From the NCBI GenBank assembly GCA_039000515.1, contig JBCFYV010000001.1:65036489-65100488 (forward strand): a stretch of DNA of 64,000 nucleotides. Direction: 5' to 3'. Origin of the DNA: Timema cristinae (Eukaryota > Arthropoda > Insecta > Phasmatodea > Timematidae). Under the pieces are notes generated by a model, which saw only the letters and a program-made list of their open reading frames with translations, was not told the origin of the DNA and made no database searches. Shown here in pieces: positions 33,001-43,249 of this stretch; within the stretch, counting starts at the first letter, position 1, and the number at the start of each line of letters is the position of its first letter. A program made the position numbers and the translations under genes.

Positions 33001-33115
33001 GAGTGATTGAATTATTAATATTATTATTATTAATAATAATTATTTATTTATCAACATTGCTGTTGTTGCTGCTGTTAGTGTAATTATTATTATTATTATT
33101 ACATTATCATTATTA
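33001..33115. repeat. Microsatellites, ATT and GTT/GCT types
   Basis: Short runs of (ATT)n, then CTGTTGTTGCTGCTGTT, then (ATT)n, adjoining the LINE tail. Confidence 0.85.
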
Positions 33116-33234
33116 CAGACATGAGACATAATCAAAGAAGTTTTTGGATTCATCCATAAATTGAAAAGAATATAAACTGTAAACTATTTGTCACGGCTGA
33201 GGAATTACAACAAACTGATGATAAATGTATAGCT

Positions 33235-33920
33235 ATGTATGTCTATGAAATCCCTGACCCTTTCCCGGATTTACCTCATCATTTCCTAAAATTCCCGACT
33301 AAAAGGTATGTCACATCCTTCTAACTCGCCCTCCCCCCTTCCCCCTTTCCCACACTCTTCTTCATTTTCTACTAATATTTTTTTTTTGTAAATTATTATT
33401 ATTATTATTAGCACCGCCTCTTACTACCCGTTCGGGTTATACACATTTACGCTAATGTATAATGGTAGGGTTATTGTGAGATGAAATGGAGGACCTACAG
33501 TTTAACGTGGAATCCGAACCACGGTGGTGGCCTGGCATTCCACACATTCACAAGATGTCTTGTCAGAGGTGAAGGAAGGGTTTGGTAATCAGATAAATCT
33601 GTGCCGGGACCGAGGATTGAACCCTTTTTGTAAATAATGATAAGTTTTAAAATTAAAATAACTTTTTTTTTTAATTTGTATTAACATTGTTTACTAGGAA
33701 TTAAAAATATATTACACAGCTACAAACCAAAAAATGACCGTTTGAATCACATAATTTACTGATTTAATGATATTGTATTTCATATTTTGAGTAAAAGAAC
33801 ATTTTCCCAGAATTTTATTGTAATTTACCAAATTCATGATTTATTCCCTTTTTCCCCGATCACTTCAAATTCCCGGCTAATTCTAGTTTTCCCTGATTTT
33901 CCGGGACGGTAGACACCCTG
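33235..33920. mobile_element. DNA transposon remnant, family B copy 2, carrying a SINE
   Basis: It matches 26118-26533 on both sides of a SINE: the left part includes CATCATTTCCTAAAATTCCC and the right part ends GGTAGACACCCTG. The insert at 33394-33624 is flanked by a short direct repeat, and the pre-insertion sequence is visible in copy 1. The left terminus is poorly preserved. Confidence 0.65.
33394..33624 (-). mobile_element. tRNA-derived SINE, copy 4, truncated in the tRNA head
   Basis: Same family as 7464-7742. It ends just after the B-box (GGGTTCAATCCTCGG on the minus strand), so most of the tRNA-like head is missing. An 11-bp target duplication TTTTTGTAAAT flanks it (33383-33393 and 33625-33635). 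Confidence 0.85.
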
Positions 33921-33929
33921 ATTCATTAA

Positions 33930-34740
33930 ATATTCAATAAATTGTTCATTCATGATAATCGTGTTTGTAACTGAGGTAGCCTAGTATAATGTGACTAATG
34001 AATGACGGGTCATTTCCTGTTAGCAAACAGATAGCGGTGACGCTCAAGCTATTGGTTGGTAATTTAGTTTTACTTGTGTCACATTTTAGTCTTATTTTAG
34101 TAGCTCTGTGGGCGAAAGGCCCAATTTTTAAGGTTTTTTATCATTTTAACTGCTTACATAACTATTTGAATCTTGCACCTTCCTTTAATCTTTAAATAAA
34201 AACTTATATAAGGCTATAACCTCGAAAAGCATCGTGACCCCACCCTAAAGGTTCCCTGACCCCATTCAGGGCTGCCGGGGTTTGAACCCCCAAGGCCACT
34301 TCCCCCCTCCCCTGGCTATGGCCTTGGTTGTTTGGTGTTGATTTATATTAGCATTTATAACAAAGAAATGGAATTTCTTTCAAACACCAAAAAACTGGAA
34401 AAAAGTTTCTAAGCTATGTATTTCTATTATATTCATACATCATTAATAAAATGTTTGTATATTAAATCATTCATGACTAATCTAAAAAAACTCCAAAATA
34501 AATAATCTCAGTTGATTTTGAACAAAATCAACCACACCAAATATAGCACCACTCTTTATCATAGCTGTAAGCAAAATGGCTGAAAACTATAAAAACCAGT
34601 TTACCACCTATAGGAATGAAGATATACTTGTGGCAGTAGTAAAGTAACATGATTACTTAAGAGGAAAATAATCAAAAATGTTAAATCACTAATGACTATT
34701 CAAAGAATATGTCATTCAATCTAATATCGATTGAAAGACG
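33930..34740. other. Intronic sequence, nothing firmly recognised
   Basis: A short GGGGTTTGAACCCCC palindrome near 34280 could be part of a tRNA-like arm but lacks the rest. No gene-like ORF. Confidence 0.35.
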
Positions 34741-34759
34741 TTATCAACATAATACGTAC

Positions 34760-34944
34760 TCTGTCTCCACAAAAAAAACTCCAGTCTCGAATTGGTTCAA
34801 TAAACACTTTTTTGCGATTAATTCCAGTTGCATTTGTTGTTTGGCGAGACCAGTCCATGGCCTGTTTGTTGTAAATCTTGACTTTTTCTTAAGCGTTTCT
34901 CGAGGGAAGTATTGTGGAAGACCTCTTGGAGCTGTCCAAGACAC
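34760..34944 (-). CDS. mRpL24: mRpL24, exon 2, with an apparent 1-base deletion
   Basis: The acceptor TTTGTTCCCAACAG precedes a phase-0 start encoding VSWTAPRGLPQYFPRETL then KKKSRFTTNRPWTG, the N-terminal signature of insect L24m (W.TPRG.PQYLPR....K..RFTTNRPWTG). Then the frame slips by one and continues NRKKVFIEPIRDWSFFCGDR up to a strong donor AGA|GTACGT. The next exon begins VEVL. The exon is 185 nt, and 186 would be needed for phase 0 at both ends, so exactly one base seems missing, near CTCGCC where CTCCGCC would restore frame. Sequencing error is likeliest since the other exons are intact. Confidence 0.85.
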
Positions 34945-34949
34945 CTGTT

Positions 34950-35675
34950 GGGAACAAATTATAGTTTAAATTGCAAAGGAAAAATGTCACCAAACGGCTG
35001 TATTAAATTAATTGAAAGGAGGACAGAAGAGCAAGGTAGATCTCAAAGTTCACAACTAAACACATAATAATGTAATTGTCCGAGTACATCTGTCCCCTTG
35101 TTCAGTAGAAGAGTGTAGAAGAGAGAATGGACTATGGCAGCATCGCTATATTATGATAGACACGCTAGTCCAATCTGTGTTCTACTCACTTCTGCTCAAC
35201 AAAGGGAGTGATGTACCGGTATTGTTACAAACTGCATTTGCTCAGTACCTAAATGTTTACTATCTTGTGTTCCCAGACTTTTTATGAGTTTTCACTATTT
35301 ATTTATTAATTCAGCATTTTGTTCTATTATGGGTATCAAATTGTTTTCATGAGTTTGCCAGCATTTTGTTAGTTTAACAGATAATGCTTGTACCTTTATG
35401 TTAATGCTATCATTCACTTAAGGGGGAAGTCAAAAATAAATTAGCAAAACATGACACATCAATATGCTGTGTAAAACAGTCAATTTATAAAATATATTTA
35501 TAAAGTTCAAAATATTTTGGTGTGCTTAAAATGTATAATAACAAACACTCACTTTTATTATTGTTCCTAATTTAAATCTTACTTGTGTATCCTCATGGTC
35601 ATGATTCATTTTATCAAGAGAATAAAAGTTTGGAATAACCAATCACATGGCAAGAGCTCTTGTGAAAGAAAAAGG
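34950..35675. other. Non-coding stretch; mRpL24 exon 1 not found
   Basis: I looked on the minus strand for the short L24m N-terminal exon and saw no match. Nothing else recognised. Confidence 0.35.
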
Positions 35676-35679
35676 TGTT

Positions 35680-35970
35680 GTTATTATTATTATTATTATA
35701 TTATTATATTATATATATATTATTATACACTTCGGGTTATACGCACTTACGCTAATGTGTAATGGTAGGGTGATTGTGAGATGAAATGAAGGACCTACAG
35801 TTTAACGTGGAATCCGAACCACGGTGGAGTCCTGACATTCCCACATTCACAAGATGTCTTGTCAGAGGTGAAGGAAGGGTTTGTAATCAGATAAATCTGT
35901 GCCGGGACCGAGGATTGAACCCTGGACCCCAGCACAGAAGTTCACCTTCCCCTAGACCACCAGGACACCA
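35680..35970 (-). mobile_element. tRNA-derived SINE, copy 5, nearly full length
   Basis: It runs from an (ATT)n tail at 35680-35725 through the shared body to the tRNA head end CTAGACCACCAGGACACC. The box B (GGTTCAATCC on -) is intact. The far 3' sequence before the tail is partly missing. Confidence 0.8.
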
Positions 35971-36129
35971 AAAAGGTGTTAAGTCATCACCTAATCCAAA
36001 ACCAGGAAAAAGCTTACTTAGATAAAATGTGAACATTATTGAACAATTTTATTGTGATGATGCTGATAGCAGAACCATGCCTGGGAGAAAAGACTTTGTT
36101 TCAATGAAAATAAATTAGAACAGGAGTCA

Positions 36130-37822
36130 TGTTCAAAAAGACTCATACTATGTACTCTTAAAAGGCTTACATGCTGTTCAGAGATAATCATCCATAAATT
36201 ACTGTGGGATTCTCCAAATTTGCTGATCTACGACCTAAGAACTGGGTATTCCCAGGATCAAGTGGTACACACAATGTGTAGATTGTTTATCCAGAGTGAT
36301 TTGTAATCTGCCTTTACCAAAGTGCTACTTCGGAAACTGTGAATATTGTCCAGGGTATAGTGAATTATGAAAAAAGTTTGAAAATATCTATTAAAGTAAC
36401 TTTGATGGCATGATAACATACAAGCAGTGGTTCACAGCGGACCGTTTAAACTTGGAAACCGTTTCAAAACCGGTGGATGAATTCTTGGATTCCCTGTTTG
36501 AAAAACTTAAAAGCCTTCTTAGTCATTCTTTTATTGCTAAAGAGCAAGCTAGTTTCTTTTCTGATCAGAAAAAATCCCTGCAAGAGGCTGAGTATTAAGT
36601 AGTGTGGGACTTTTCAGAAAATTACTCATTTGTTCTTCAGGACTCAGTACGAGGGTTCCATCAAAACAGCGTACAATCCATAATTCATCCATTTGTTATT
36701 TAAACTCGTCAGAAGAACCACACACTGTTAAACGTTGCGTTGCGCATTTCATACTCCTCCCTGATGAGTTCCAATAGGATGAAACCTGTGTCGGGGATTG
36801 GGCGGTGACGATCAATTTTCTTTAAGAGGCAACCATTACCTCTTTGTCCATTGGCAGTAGTGTAAAGCGTGAACTGTGTTCTTCTTTTATTGTAAAGTCC
36901 ATATTGTGTTTGTCCCCCTTTTATATATTTCTACCCACCTTTCCTGAACCTTCTTCAAATATAAAACACTGTTAAACGTGCAAGTTTTGTGATAATCTCA
37001 GAGTGCTTTCAGGATGATACAACAGCAGTTTATACATTTCAGAGAGAGCTAATCAAATTCCTTAACACTACTTTTTCGCCACCGAAAAAAATCACATCTT
37101 TCAGATGGGGCAACATCACAGTTTAAAAATAGCAAGTTCTTTACAAATTTGAGTTTACATCACCAAGACTTTGGATGCAAAGCAGAGTGGCACTATTTTT
37201 CCACATCGCATGGTAAAAATGCTGGTTATGGTGTAGGGGGAACTGTAAAGCGTCTTGTTGCTAGAGCCCTGAGCAGAGCAAATAGTGACACCAAGACAGT
37301 TATATGAATGGGCAAGTCACAATATAGAAGGAATGACATTCATTTTGTAACAATAGACGAATACGAAAATGTACAGATTTTTGCAGGAGAGATTTGCAAA
37401 CTCTAGATACATTCCTGGAACACAGAAGCTTCACTGTGTCATTCCATTGCAATCAGGGAAACTGATAACAAAGGTTATTCTTCAGCAGAGGAGTCAAAAC
37501 TTGAAAGTATCACGCAAGTCAAAGGACAGCTAGAATTGGATGACATACGTGGATTTGTTACTTGCGCATATGATGGACACTGGTGGTTGGGATGTGTTAT
37601 CTCTGTAAATGAAAACACTGATGAACTCAAAATCAGTTTTCAACATCCATTGGACCAGCTCCATCATTTGTTTATCCCAAGTTCCTGACATTTTATAGTG
37701 CATGTGTCATCAGTTCTTACAAAAGTTGACCCCCTACGCAACTGGTAGAACATATGTTTTGACAAAACAGGAAGTTTCAGCTGTTCACAGTCAACTGGAT
37801 ACATGTAAAAGGAATGACTAAT
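36130..37822 (+). pseudogene. Transposase-like repetitive gene, decayed, split by retroposon R
   Basis: Recognisable pieces on + in order: FADLRPKNWVFPGSSGTHN (about 36220), KCYFGNCEYCPGYSEL (about 36325), ITYKQWFTADRLNLETVS (36413), LLSHSFIAKEQASFF (36520), DFSENYSFVLQDSVRGFHQN (36605), then, after the R insertion, FVIISECFQDDT, SDGATSQFKNSKFF (about 37104), EWHYFSTSHGKNAGYGVGG (about 37185), GFVTCAYDGHWWLGCV (about 37550) and EVSAVHSQLDTC near the end. I know this order from a multi-copy family in many invertebrate genomes, probably a DDE-type transposase with a CxxxCxxC site, but I cannot name the superfamily. Several frameshifts and stops make it non-functional. Confidence 0.65.
36736..36965 (+). 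mobile_element. Retroposon family R, copy 3, with 14-bp target duplication
   Basis: A 230-bp insert flanked by the direct repeat ACACTGTTAAACGT (36722-36735 and 36966-36979). It shares its sequence with copies at 1548-2420 and 25775-25985 but lacks their first 40 or so bases, so it is 5' truncated, as expected of a target-primed retroposon. It splits the transposase-like gene. Confidence 0.85.
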
Positions 37823-37829
37823 ATGCCTC

Positions 37830-39030
37830 TGTGTCCAAACGTGTAAAGATTTCAGGTATGCTTATTATTTTTAGTACTGGTAATATATTTGTAGATTTAA
37901 TTAATATTACATTTAAATAAACATTAACTTTTAGCTTTAAATTAACTTCAAGGAACAATGGAACAAACTTGTGCGATGTAAGGAAATTCCTGTTTTATTG
38001 AATCTAACATAACTCCTGAACCCATTTGCATCACATCTTCAAATGTTGCATAGCTATTAAGTCATAGTATATATACAACATACATTTTTTTGAAAGGAAT
38101 AAAAAAGGGAGTTTTTGAGAAAATGGCCAACAAAATGTTTATCATGTTTTTTTTTTTTTTTTTCTTAATATAGTCAAGTAAAATCTCATATGAAAGACTA
38201 TTCAAGACCTTTCCAAAAACACTTGAATCACTTCTATAAGTGCCCAGGTTACTAAAATAGTCAATGTTAAAGTTAATAAGATGACAAAATAGGTTGAAAT
38301 CACAAATTTTGCACCTCTATAACTTCATAGATATGGACATGAAGTTTTATATAGGCATACATCTAAAGTGGTTCTTTAAATTTGCCAAATTTTTTAAAAA
38401 ATGTGAGGTTGCGGACCTTGTTGACTTGACATGGAATGGCACATCTTTATTTTGTCCTTCTGTAACACAAGATTGTTTGTTTAGTCTTTTTTAATACAAT
38501 GCAAAACTATTGCTGAGAAAAAGTGTCACTTTGTCTGCTTCAAGCTGAACCTGTATTTTAATTTCTAAGTCAGATAGTTTTGCTTTAATAATAAGAAAAA
38601 CAGTTAAAAAGTGTCCTTCCATAACACTCCCATTACTGTGGCTTCACCCTTAAATAGTCACGGTATATTTTTCAAGCCTAAAACAACTAACAAAAAATAG
38701 GCCCATTTGAACTTTGATTCAGCTTTTGGAATATTTAATAATTTTGAATCAAGTTTGCTATGAATTAGAAAAGTGGACTTGGACGCCCCTAATGATATCT
38801 GTGAGCTTTTGGTGGACTTATGATGTGTATGTTGTGTTTGTGGACTAGAATGGCTTCATCAAGAGAATTTCGTAGGCCTCTAGTTTGTTTATTTTTAAAT
38901 TCTTTATGCCTATTTATATTCCCAAAAATACTGCTGTCTGCTTTAAAACCAAAACTTATAATACTTTACTGTAGAGTATGTTTAGATCTACACTTATGAC
39001 ACCTTGCACAAAACAATTCAAATTAAATCT
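37830..39030. other. AT-rich sequence, nothing recognised
   Basis: Contains poly(T) near 38150 and short low-complexity ORFs, with no repeat structure of note. Confidence 0.4.
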
Positions 39031-39032
39031 CA

Positions 39033-39212
39033 TTGCTATTGTAACACGTGACTAAGAAGTAGCCATCAGGAAACTTTAGCTGTAGGATGCACCAACAAAG
39101 TGTTTGATTAAAGTGTAGGCCTCCACTTTTACTGCACACTTTAATCAAACACTTTTCAGATCACAGACTAGTTTCCTGGTGGCTACTTCTTAAACAAGCG
39201 TTTCCATGGCAA
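39033..39212. mobile_element. 180-bp hairpin element
   Basis: The outer arms TTGCTATTGTAAC...AAGAAGTAGCCATCAGGAAA pair with the right side (TTGCCATGGAAAC...AAGAAGTAGCCACCAGGAAA as reverse complement). The inner arms AAGTGTTTGATTAAAGTGT and ACACTTTAATCAAACACTT are perfect complements around a loop of about 20 bp. This looks like a small palindromic MITE; no target duplication is certain. Confidence 0.65.
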
Positions 39213-39254
39213 CACAATTTAATTTTAACTCTAGTGCGCAAATCTTAAAACTGT

Positions 39255-39430
39255 CCTTTAGTAAAGTGCACTCGCTGTCAAGGCCTCACACTTTAGTAAA
39301 GTGCACTCGCTGTCAAGGCCTCGACACTTTAGTAAAGTGCACTCGCTGTCAAGGCCTCACACTTTAGTAAAGTGCACTCGCTGTCAAGGCCTCGACACTT
39401 TAGTAAAGTGCACTAGCTGTCAAGGCCTCG
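39255..39430. repeat. Tandem repeat of 34-36 bp, 5 units
   Basis: Units alternate between 34 and 36 bp and contain CACTTTAGTAAAGTG (a perfect palindrome around G) and CTGTCAAGGCCTCGA. The segment GGCCTCGACA also forms the end of the inverted repeat at 39424, so the array is made from a transposon terminus. Confidence 0.9.
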
Positions 39431-40575
39431 ACACAGACTCGTATCCTAGGTCTGTGGTCTGTAAGAAATAGACGACACAGTATCAAATCGCTCTGGCCAC
39501 AGAGTCCTAATCCGTAAGTCCGTATGCCAAGGACGTTTATAAACTTAACTTTCTATGGACTAGTTTATATGAATTACCAATCACAGCTGAGTAAATATGT
39601 GCATGTGCATCAAAATAATAGAATGAATGAAAGTGAAAGGATCTGTCGCTATGGAAACATAAACAAAACATGTAGAGCTCTTTCAGAAACATTTTTCTAA
39701 AAATCTAAACACTCGAGGAAGAGCAGCTTCTAGAAATACCAAGTTCCCAGAAATAGTAGTATTGCTTTTTTAGGTTCAACAGTCCTATTAGTATTAATAT
39801 GGTTTACTTTATATCTCCACACTAGAACATTTAATTTTTTCTAATTTATATGAATACAAATGCTCATGAAATGAATTCTCTCTTAATTTATTGTGTTCGG
39901 TAATGACCTGTTTTATTTAATAAGAAATTATTTTAAAATACTTTATAAAGTCCTGGAAGTTTGCTCAACAAAGTGGCTTTTGGTTTCTTTAAATAATGCT
40001 TTTATACAACTGACTGCTTGGCGCTATCTCCTTCTGTAGATGATTTCTTTCCAAGTCTTTGATTGGACAAAGTCTTTTACTATCTCATTGGTTAGAACAA
40101 TCACGTGATTACAGTTACGGACTGTGTAATCGCCAATAGAATTTCTTATGCCGGGATCACAATCAACTTAACGTTACTTAACGTAAAGGACCTCCTCGTG
40201 TGTTTAAATGGAAGCGATCACGATGCACTTTAACTTATCGTACAACGAAGAGATGTCTTGGGAGGTTTTTTACTTTACTTTACGTTACTTGAAGGGTATC
40301 ATGTGATCTAACCAGCCAATCATTATGCGAGTGACATCAACAGGGCTATTTAGTAATTCATTTGTAAATTCATTTCAAGTAACGTAAAGTAAAGTAAAAG
40401 ACCTCCCAAGACATCTCTTACGTTAAGTTAACTGCAAGTCAACGTTAAGTTAAGTGCATCGTGATCGCTTCCATTTAAACACACGAGGTCCTTTACGTTT
40501 AAGTTACGTTAAGTTAACGTTAGTTGATCGTGATCCCGGCATAAGACTACGGATATGGAGTCTCTGTCGAGGCCT
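39424..40575. mobile_element. MITE-like element of about 1.15 kb with a nested foldback
   Basis: The left arm GGCCTCGACACAGACTCGTA (39424 onwards) is an imperfect inverted match to the right arm (reverse complement GGCCTCGACAGAGACTCCAT, ending 40574). Inside are more copies of the ATGGAAAC motif and no ORF. The foldback element at 40145-40545 lies directly against the right arm, so it inserted later. Confidence 0.5.
40145..40545. mobile_element. Foldback MITE, copy 2, near-perfect hairpin
   Basis: The arms of about 160-170 bp are near complementary: left CTTATGCCGGGATCACAATC against right (as reverse complement) CTTATGCCGGGATCACGATC, and so on through GTGTGTTTAAATGGAAGCGA and GAGATGTCTTGGGAGG. 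The loop is about 85 bp and shares ATCATGTGATCTARCCAGCC with copy 1 at 28587-29103. No ORF. Transcribed, it would form a long hairpin RNA. Confidence 0.8.
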
Positions 40576-40589
40576 AAGGGGTGCATCAG

Positions 40590-42242
40590 CACCTTGAAAG
40601 ATAATTGTCAAAAATGACTTCCGCTCATTTAAGTTGACGTCATTTCAACTTTCAAGCACACTTGGCTTCCAAGTGCCCTGAGATCGACTATTCAAACACG
40701 TACATAAAGTTATATTTCATTTTTGTTCTAACCTCTTCTGTGCTTCTTTTAATATAACGATCCGGTAAATTCGAGAATTGCTTGGTTAACTTGCCTATAT
40801 TTCGAAATAAACTAGGTATTAATCGCATTCTTGTTTGTGTTTTACAAAATTAGTAAATAAGATTTAAACCAAAATACTTATAAACATACAAAAACAGACT
40901 AATTTCAAGATTAAAAGTTTTAGTGTGATCATAATCTCTGAGTGTAATTAGCTCACTCCTATTAAGAGTTGATCAGACTTTGAAGCTTTATAGTTGCACA
41001 GTTTGCAGCTATTTGAGCAAGCGTTGTGATCGTTGCGGATAGTTGCGACGTTTTATAACAACAGCTGTTCAGATTTATATTTTATTTCTGCACAATGACT
41101 TTAGATGTCAAAAATAAAAATAAGTATACATTTCCAGATTGTTTTAAAACTGATTTCTCAATGCTTATACGCCCTCAAATTTAGATGGACATAATTGTGA
41201 AAAATAAATACAAAAAAGATTTCGAGTTAAGAGAAATTTAGAAAAAAAAAAATCTAAAGATTGATTTTGTGAAAAACATTTTTGGCCAAAAGTGTTACAA
41301 ACCTATTCTTCACTGGACTAATTTTGTAACGTGACAAACAAGGTGAAATTTAAATGGAAGGATAAATTGTTTAACAATAAATAAATTTATTAAAACAGAA
41401 ATAATAAGAATTAGGTTTACAATAATGTTACACGATTACAAGTTTGAAGCTTGTTTCAATTAATAAGAATTTGTGAAATTTGATTGTCTTGCTGTAGCTA
41501 CAAGGGCTGAGCAGGACCCAGGCTACAGGCGGGTGTTTTCTAAAGGAGAAAACAATTAAGTAGTAATTAACATAATGGTATTGGACAGATATCCATATAG
41601 ACTTAAATCAGTTAGCTTGACTGGGTCTTAAGACAATATCCTTAAAACACTTTTGGTTTGTAATAAAAAGATTTGTAGATAACAGTGGTTGATGGCTAGC
41701 AAACAGGTGTCGATTAACAGGTACTATGGCTGGTCCCTTTCCCTATTGGTACTGCCAGAGCATTCAATAGTACAAACAATGCTAATAGGAATTACACCTA
41801 AAAAGCAACACCAAAAACCATAGGAGCCCAAAAAACAGGCAAAGACAAACAGTATTATTTGCGCGGACCCCATTATGACACAAGTGGAGTTCCACGGTTT
41901 GCTCACCCAAGCTAAACCGCTTGTGAAACGTGACTACTTGAACAACCCCAAACATAGAACTCTATTAACCCAACTGGGTTTTGAAACAAGACAGACAGCC
42001 TGGTTGTAGCCATACCACATTTAAAAATGCACATGACGTCCACGGCGTCATGAGAAACATTGGCTCAGAATAAATGAATGGAACTTGTGGAGGTTAGTAA
42101 ATCTATGACTAAAACCTTATTACATTTGAAGCCAAAGGCTCACAATATAAAGTCTGTATCATAAGGATACAGAAAGCATAGTCGCTAGGACTGATATACC
42201 AAGTCTAAGAGTTTCACTAAATACTAGTCATAGTGACACTTA
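40590..42242. other. AT-rich sequence, nothing recognised
   Basis: The minus ORF at 41724-41906 has a hydrophobic core but no motif and no splice context, so I do not call it a gene. Confidence 0.4.
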
Positions 42243-43018
42243 TCTATACTTATAAAGATATACATGTCCTGATTGATATGACTGACTGACTGACTGACTG
42301 ATTCATCATCGCCGAGCGCAAACTATAAAGGCTACAAGCATGAAATTCGGACTGTATATTATTTTGTTATGTAGGACCCACTAAGAAAGGATTTTAGAAA
42401 ATTCCACCCCAAAGGGTCAAAATAGGGGATGATAATATGTATGATAATATGTATAAAAGTCCGTCATTTTGAAAGTTCATAAATAAAATTTTGTATTTCG
42501 GTTATTGACGTAAAACAAATAAATATTGTTTCAGGAATTTTGGAAATTTTATTTAATAAGGGATGAAAAAGGGGTGAAATTTGTATCGGACTGACTGACT
42601 GATTCATCATCCCGAGCGCAAACTATCAAGGTACAAGCATGAAATTCGGACTGTATATTCATTTTGTTATGTAGGCACCCACTAAGAAAGGATTTTAGAA
42701 AATTCCATCCCAAAGGGGTCAAAATAGGGGATGATAATATGTATGATAATATGTATGAAAGTCCGTCATTTTGAAAGTTAATAAACAAAATTTTGTATTT
42801 CGGTTATTGACGTAAAACAAATAAATACGCGTTTTCAGGAATTTTGGAATTTTATTTAATAAGGGATGGAAAAGGGGGTGAAAGTTTATATTCGGACTTG
42901 CATTATTTTTGATCTGAGGTCAGTTATGGTCATCAACGTAACATTTTAAATTAATCTGTAAATACATATGTATATAATCAACTTCCACGCGAGCAAAGCC
43001 GCGGGCAAAACTATCTAG
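42243..43018 (+). mobile_element. Non-autonomous Helitron, 776 bp, with internal duplication
   Basis: The 5' end is TCTATACT preceded by A, and the 3' end is CTAG followed by T, the A|T insertion rule of Helitrons. About a dozen bases before CTAG is a GC-rich hairpin (CGCGAGC AAA GCCGCG). No Rep/helicase ORF exists. The interior has a direct duplication of about 305 bp, each copy starting CTGACTGACTGATTCATCAT and ending near AAAAAGGGGTGAAA. Confidence 0.75.
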
Positions 43019-43249
43019 TCCTTCATATAGGAGGACACAATCTTTAATCAATTAAATTAACCTTTTAATTCTGAAGTCAACAAGACTTGAAATGGTTTTA
43101 ACTGTCACTTCGACATAGTATAAAACTACCCAAAAAATTAAAGTCCCTTCGACTATAGAAATAAAACATAAAGAATATCAAACATGTCTCGGTAGACATT
43201 GTCTAGTTTTTTTTTACCAAAAATAGACTAAGTCAGACGAATTTAAAGA

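Larger units (their letters stand above)
29410..33010 (+). mobile_element. CR1/Jockey-group LINE, nearly complete, frameshifted
   Basis: Layout: a first ORF with a PHD finger; an apurinic-like endonuclease; an RT; a C-terminal segment; and a 3' tail of TTGATTGA-like repeats to about 33010. The length of about 3.6 kb suits a full element of this group. PHD-finger first ORFs are known in CR1-related LINEs (CR1, Crack, Daphne). At least four frame breaks divide the two ORFs, so it is inactive. It lies on + inside the mRpL24 intron between exons 2 and 3. Confidence 0.85.
4647..34944 (-). other. mRpL24: mRpL24 gene, recognised extent (exons 2-5)
   Basis: Mitochondrial ribosomal protein L24 (uL24m) is a KOW-domain protein that binds large-subunit rRNA early in assembly. 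Four exons are found in the right order on the minus strand with compatible phases: phase 0 between exons 2 and 3, CT|A between 3 and 4, and G|AT between 4 and 5. Together they give about 220 residues. Insect L24m proteins run to about 250, so roughly 30-40 N-terminal residues (exon 1, including the start codon) are missing. I looked for exon 1 in the sequence to the right and did not recognise it. The introns span about 30 kb and are full of mobile elements. Confidence 0.8.

Noticed and set aside
34255..34290. tRNA-like T-arm GGGGTTTGAACCCCC
   Set aside because: A short palindrome without an A-box at the proper spacing or a tRNA fold.
34744..34760. Extending mRpL24 exon 2 as an unspliced ORF to 34744
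   Set aside because: The last part is out of frame and past a strong donor (AGA|GTACGT); the next exon joins perfectly at GDR|VEVL.
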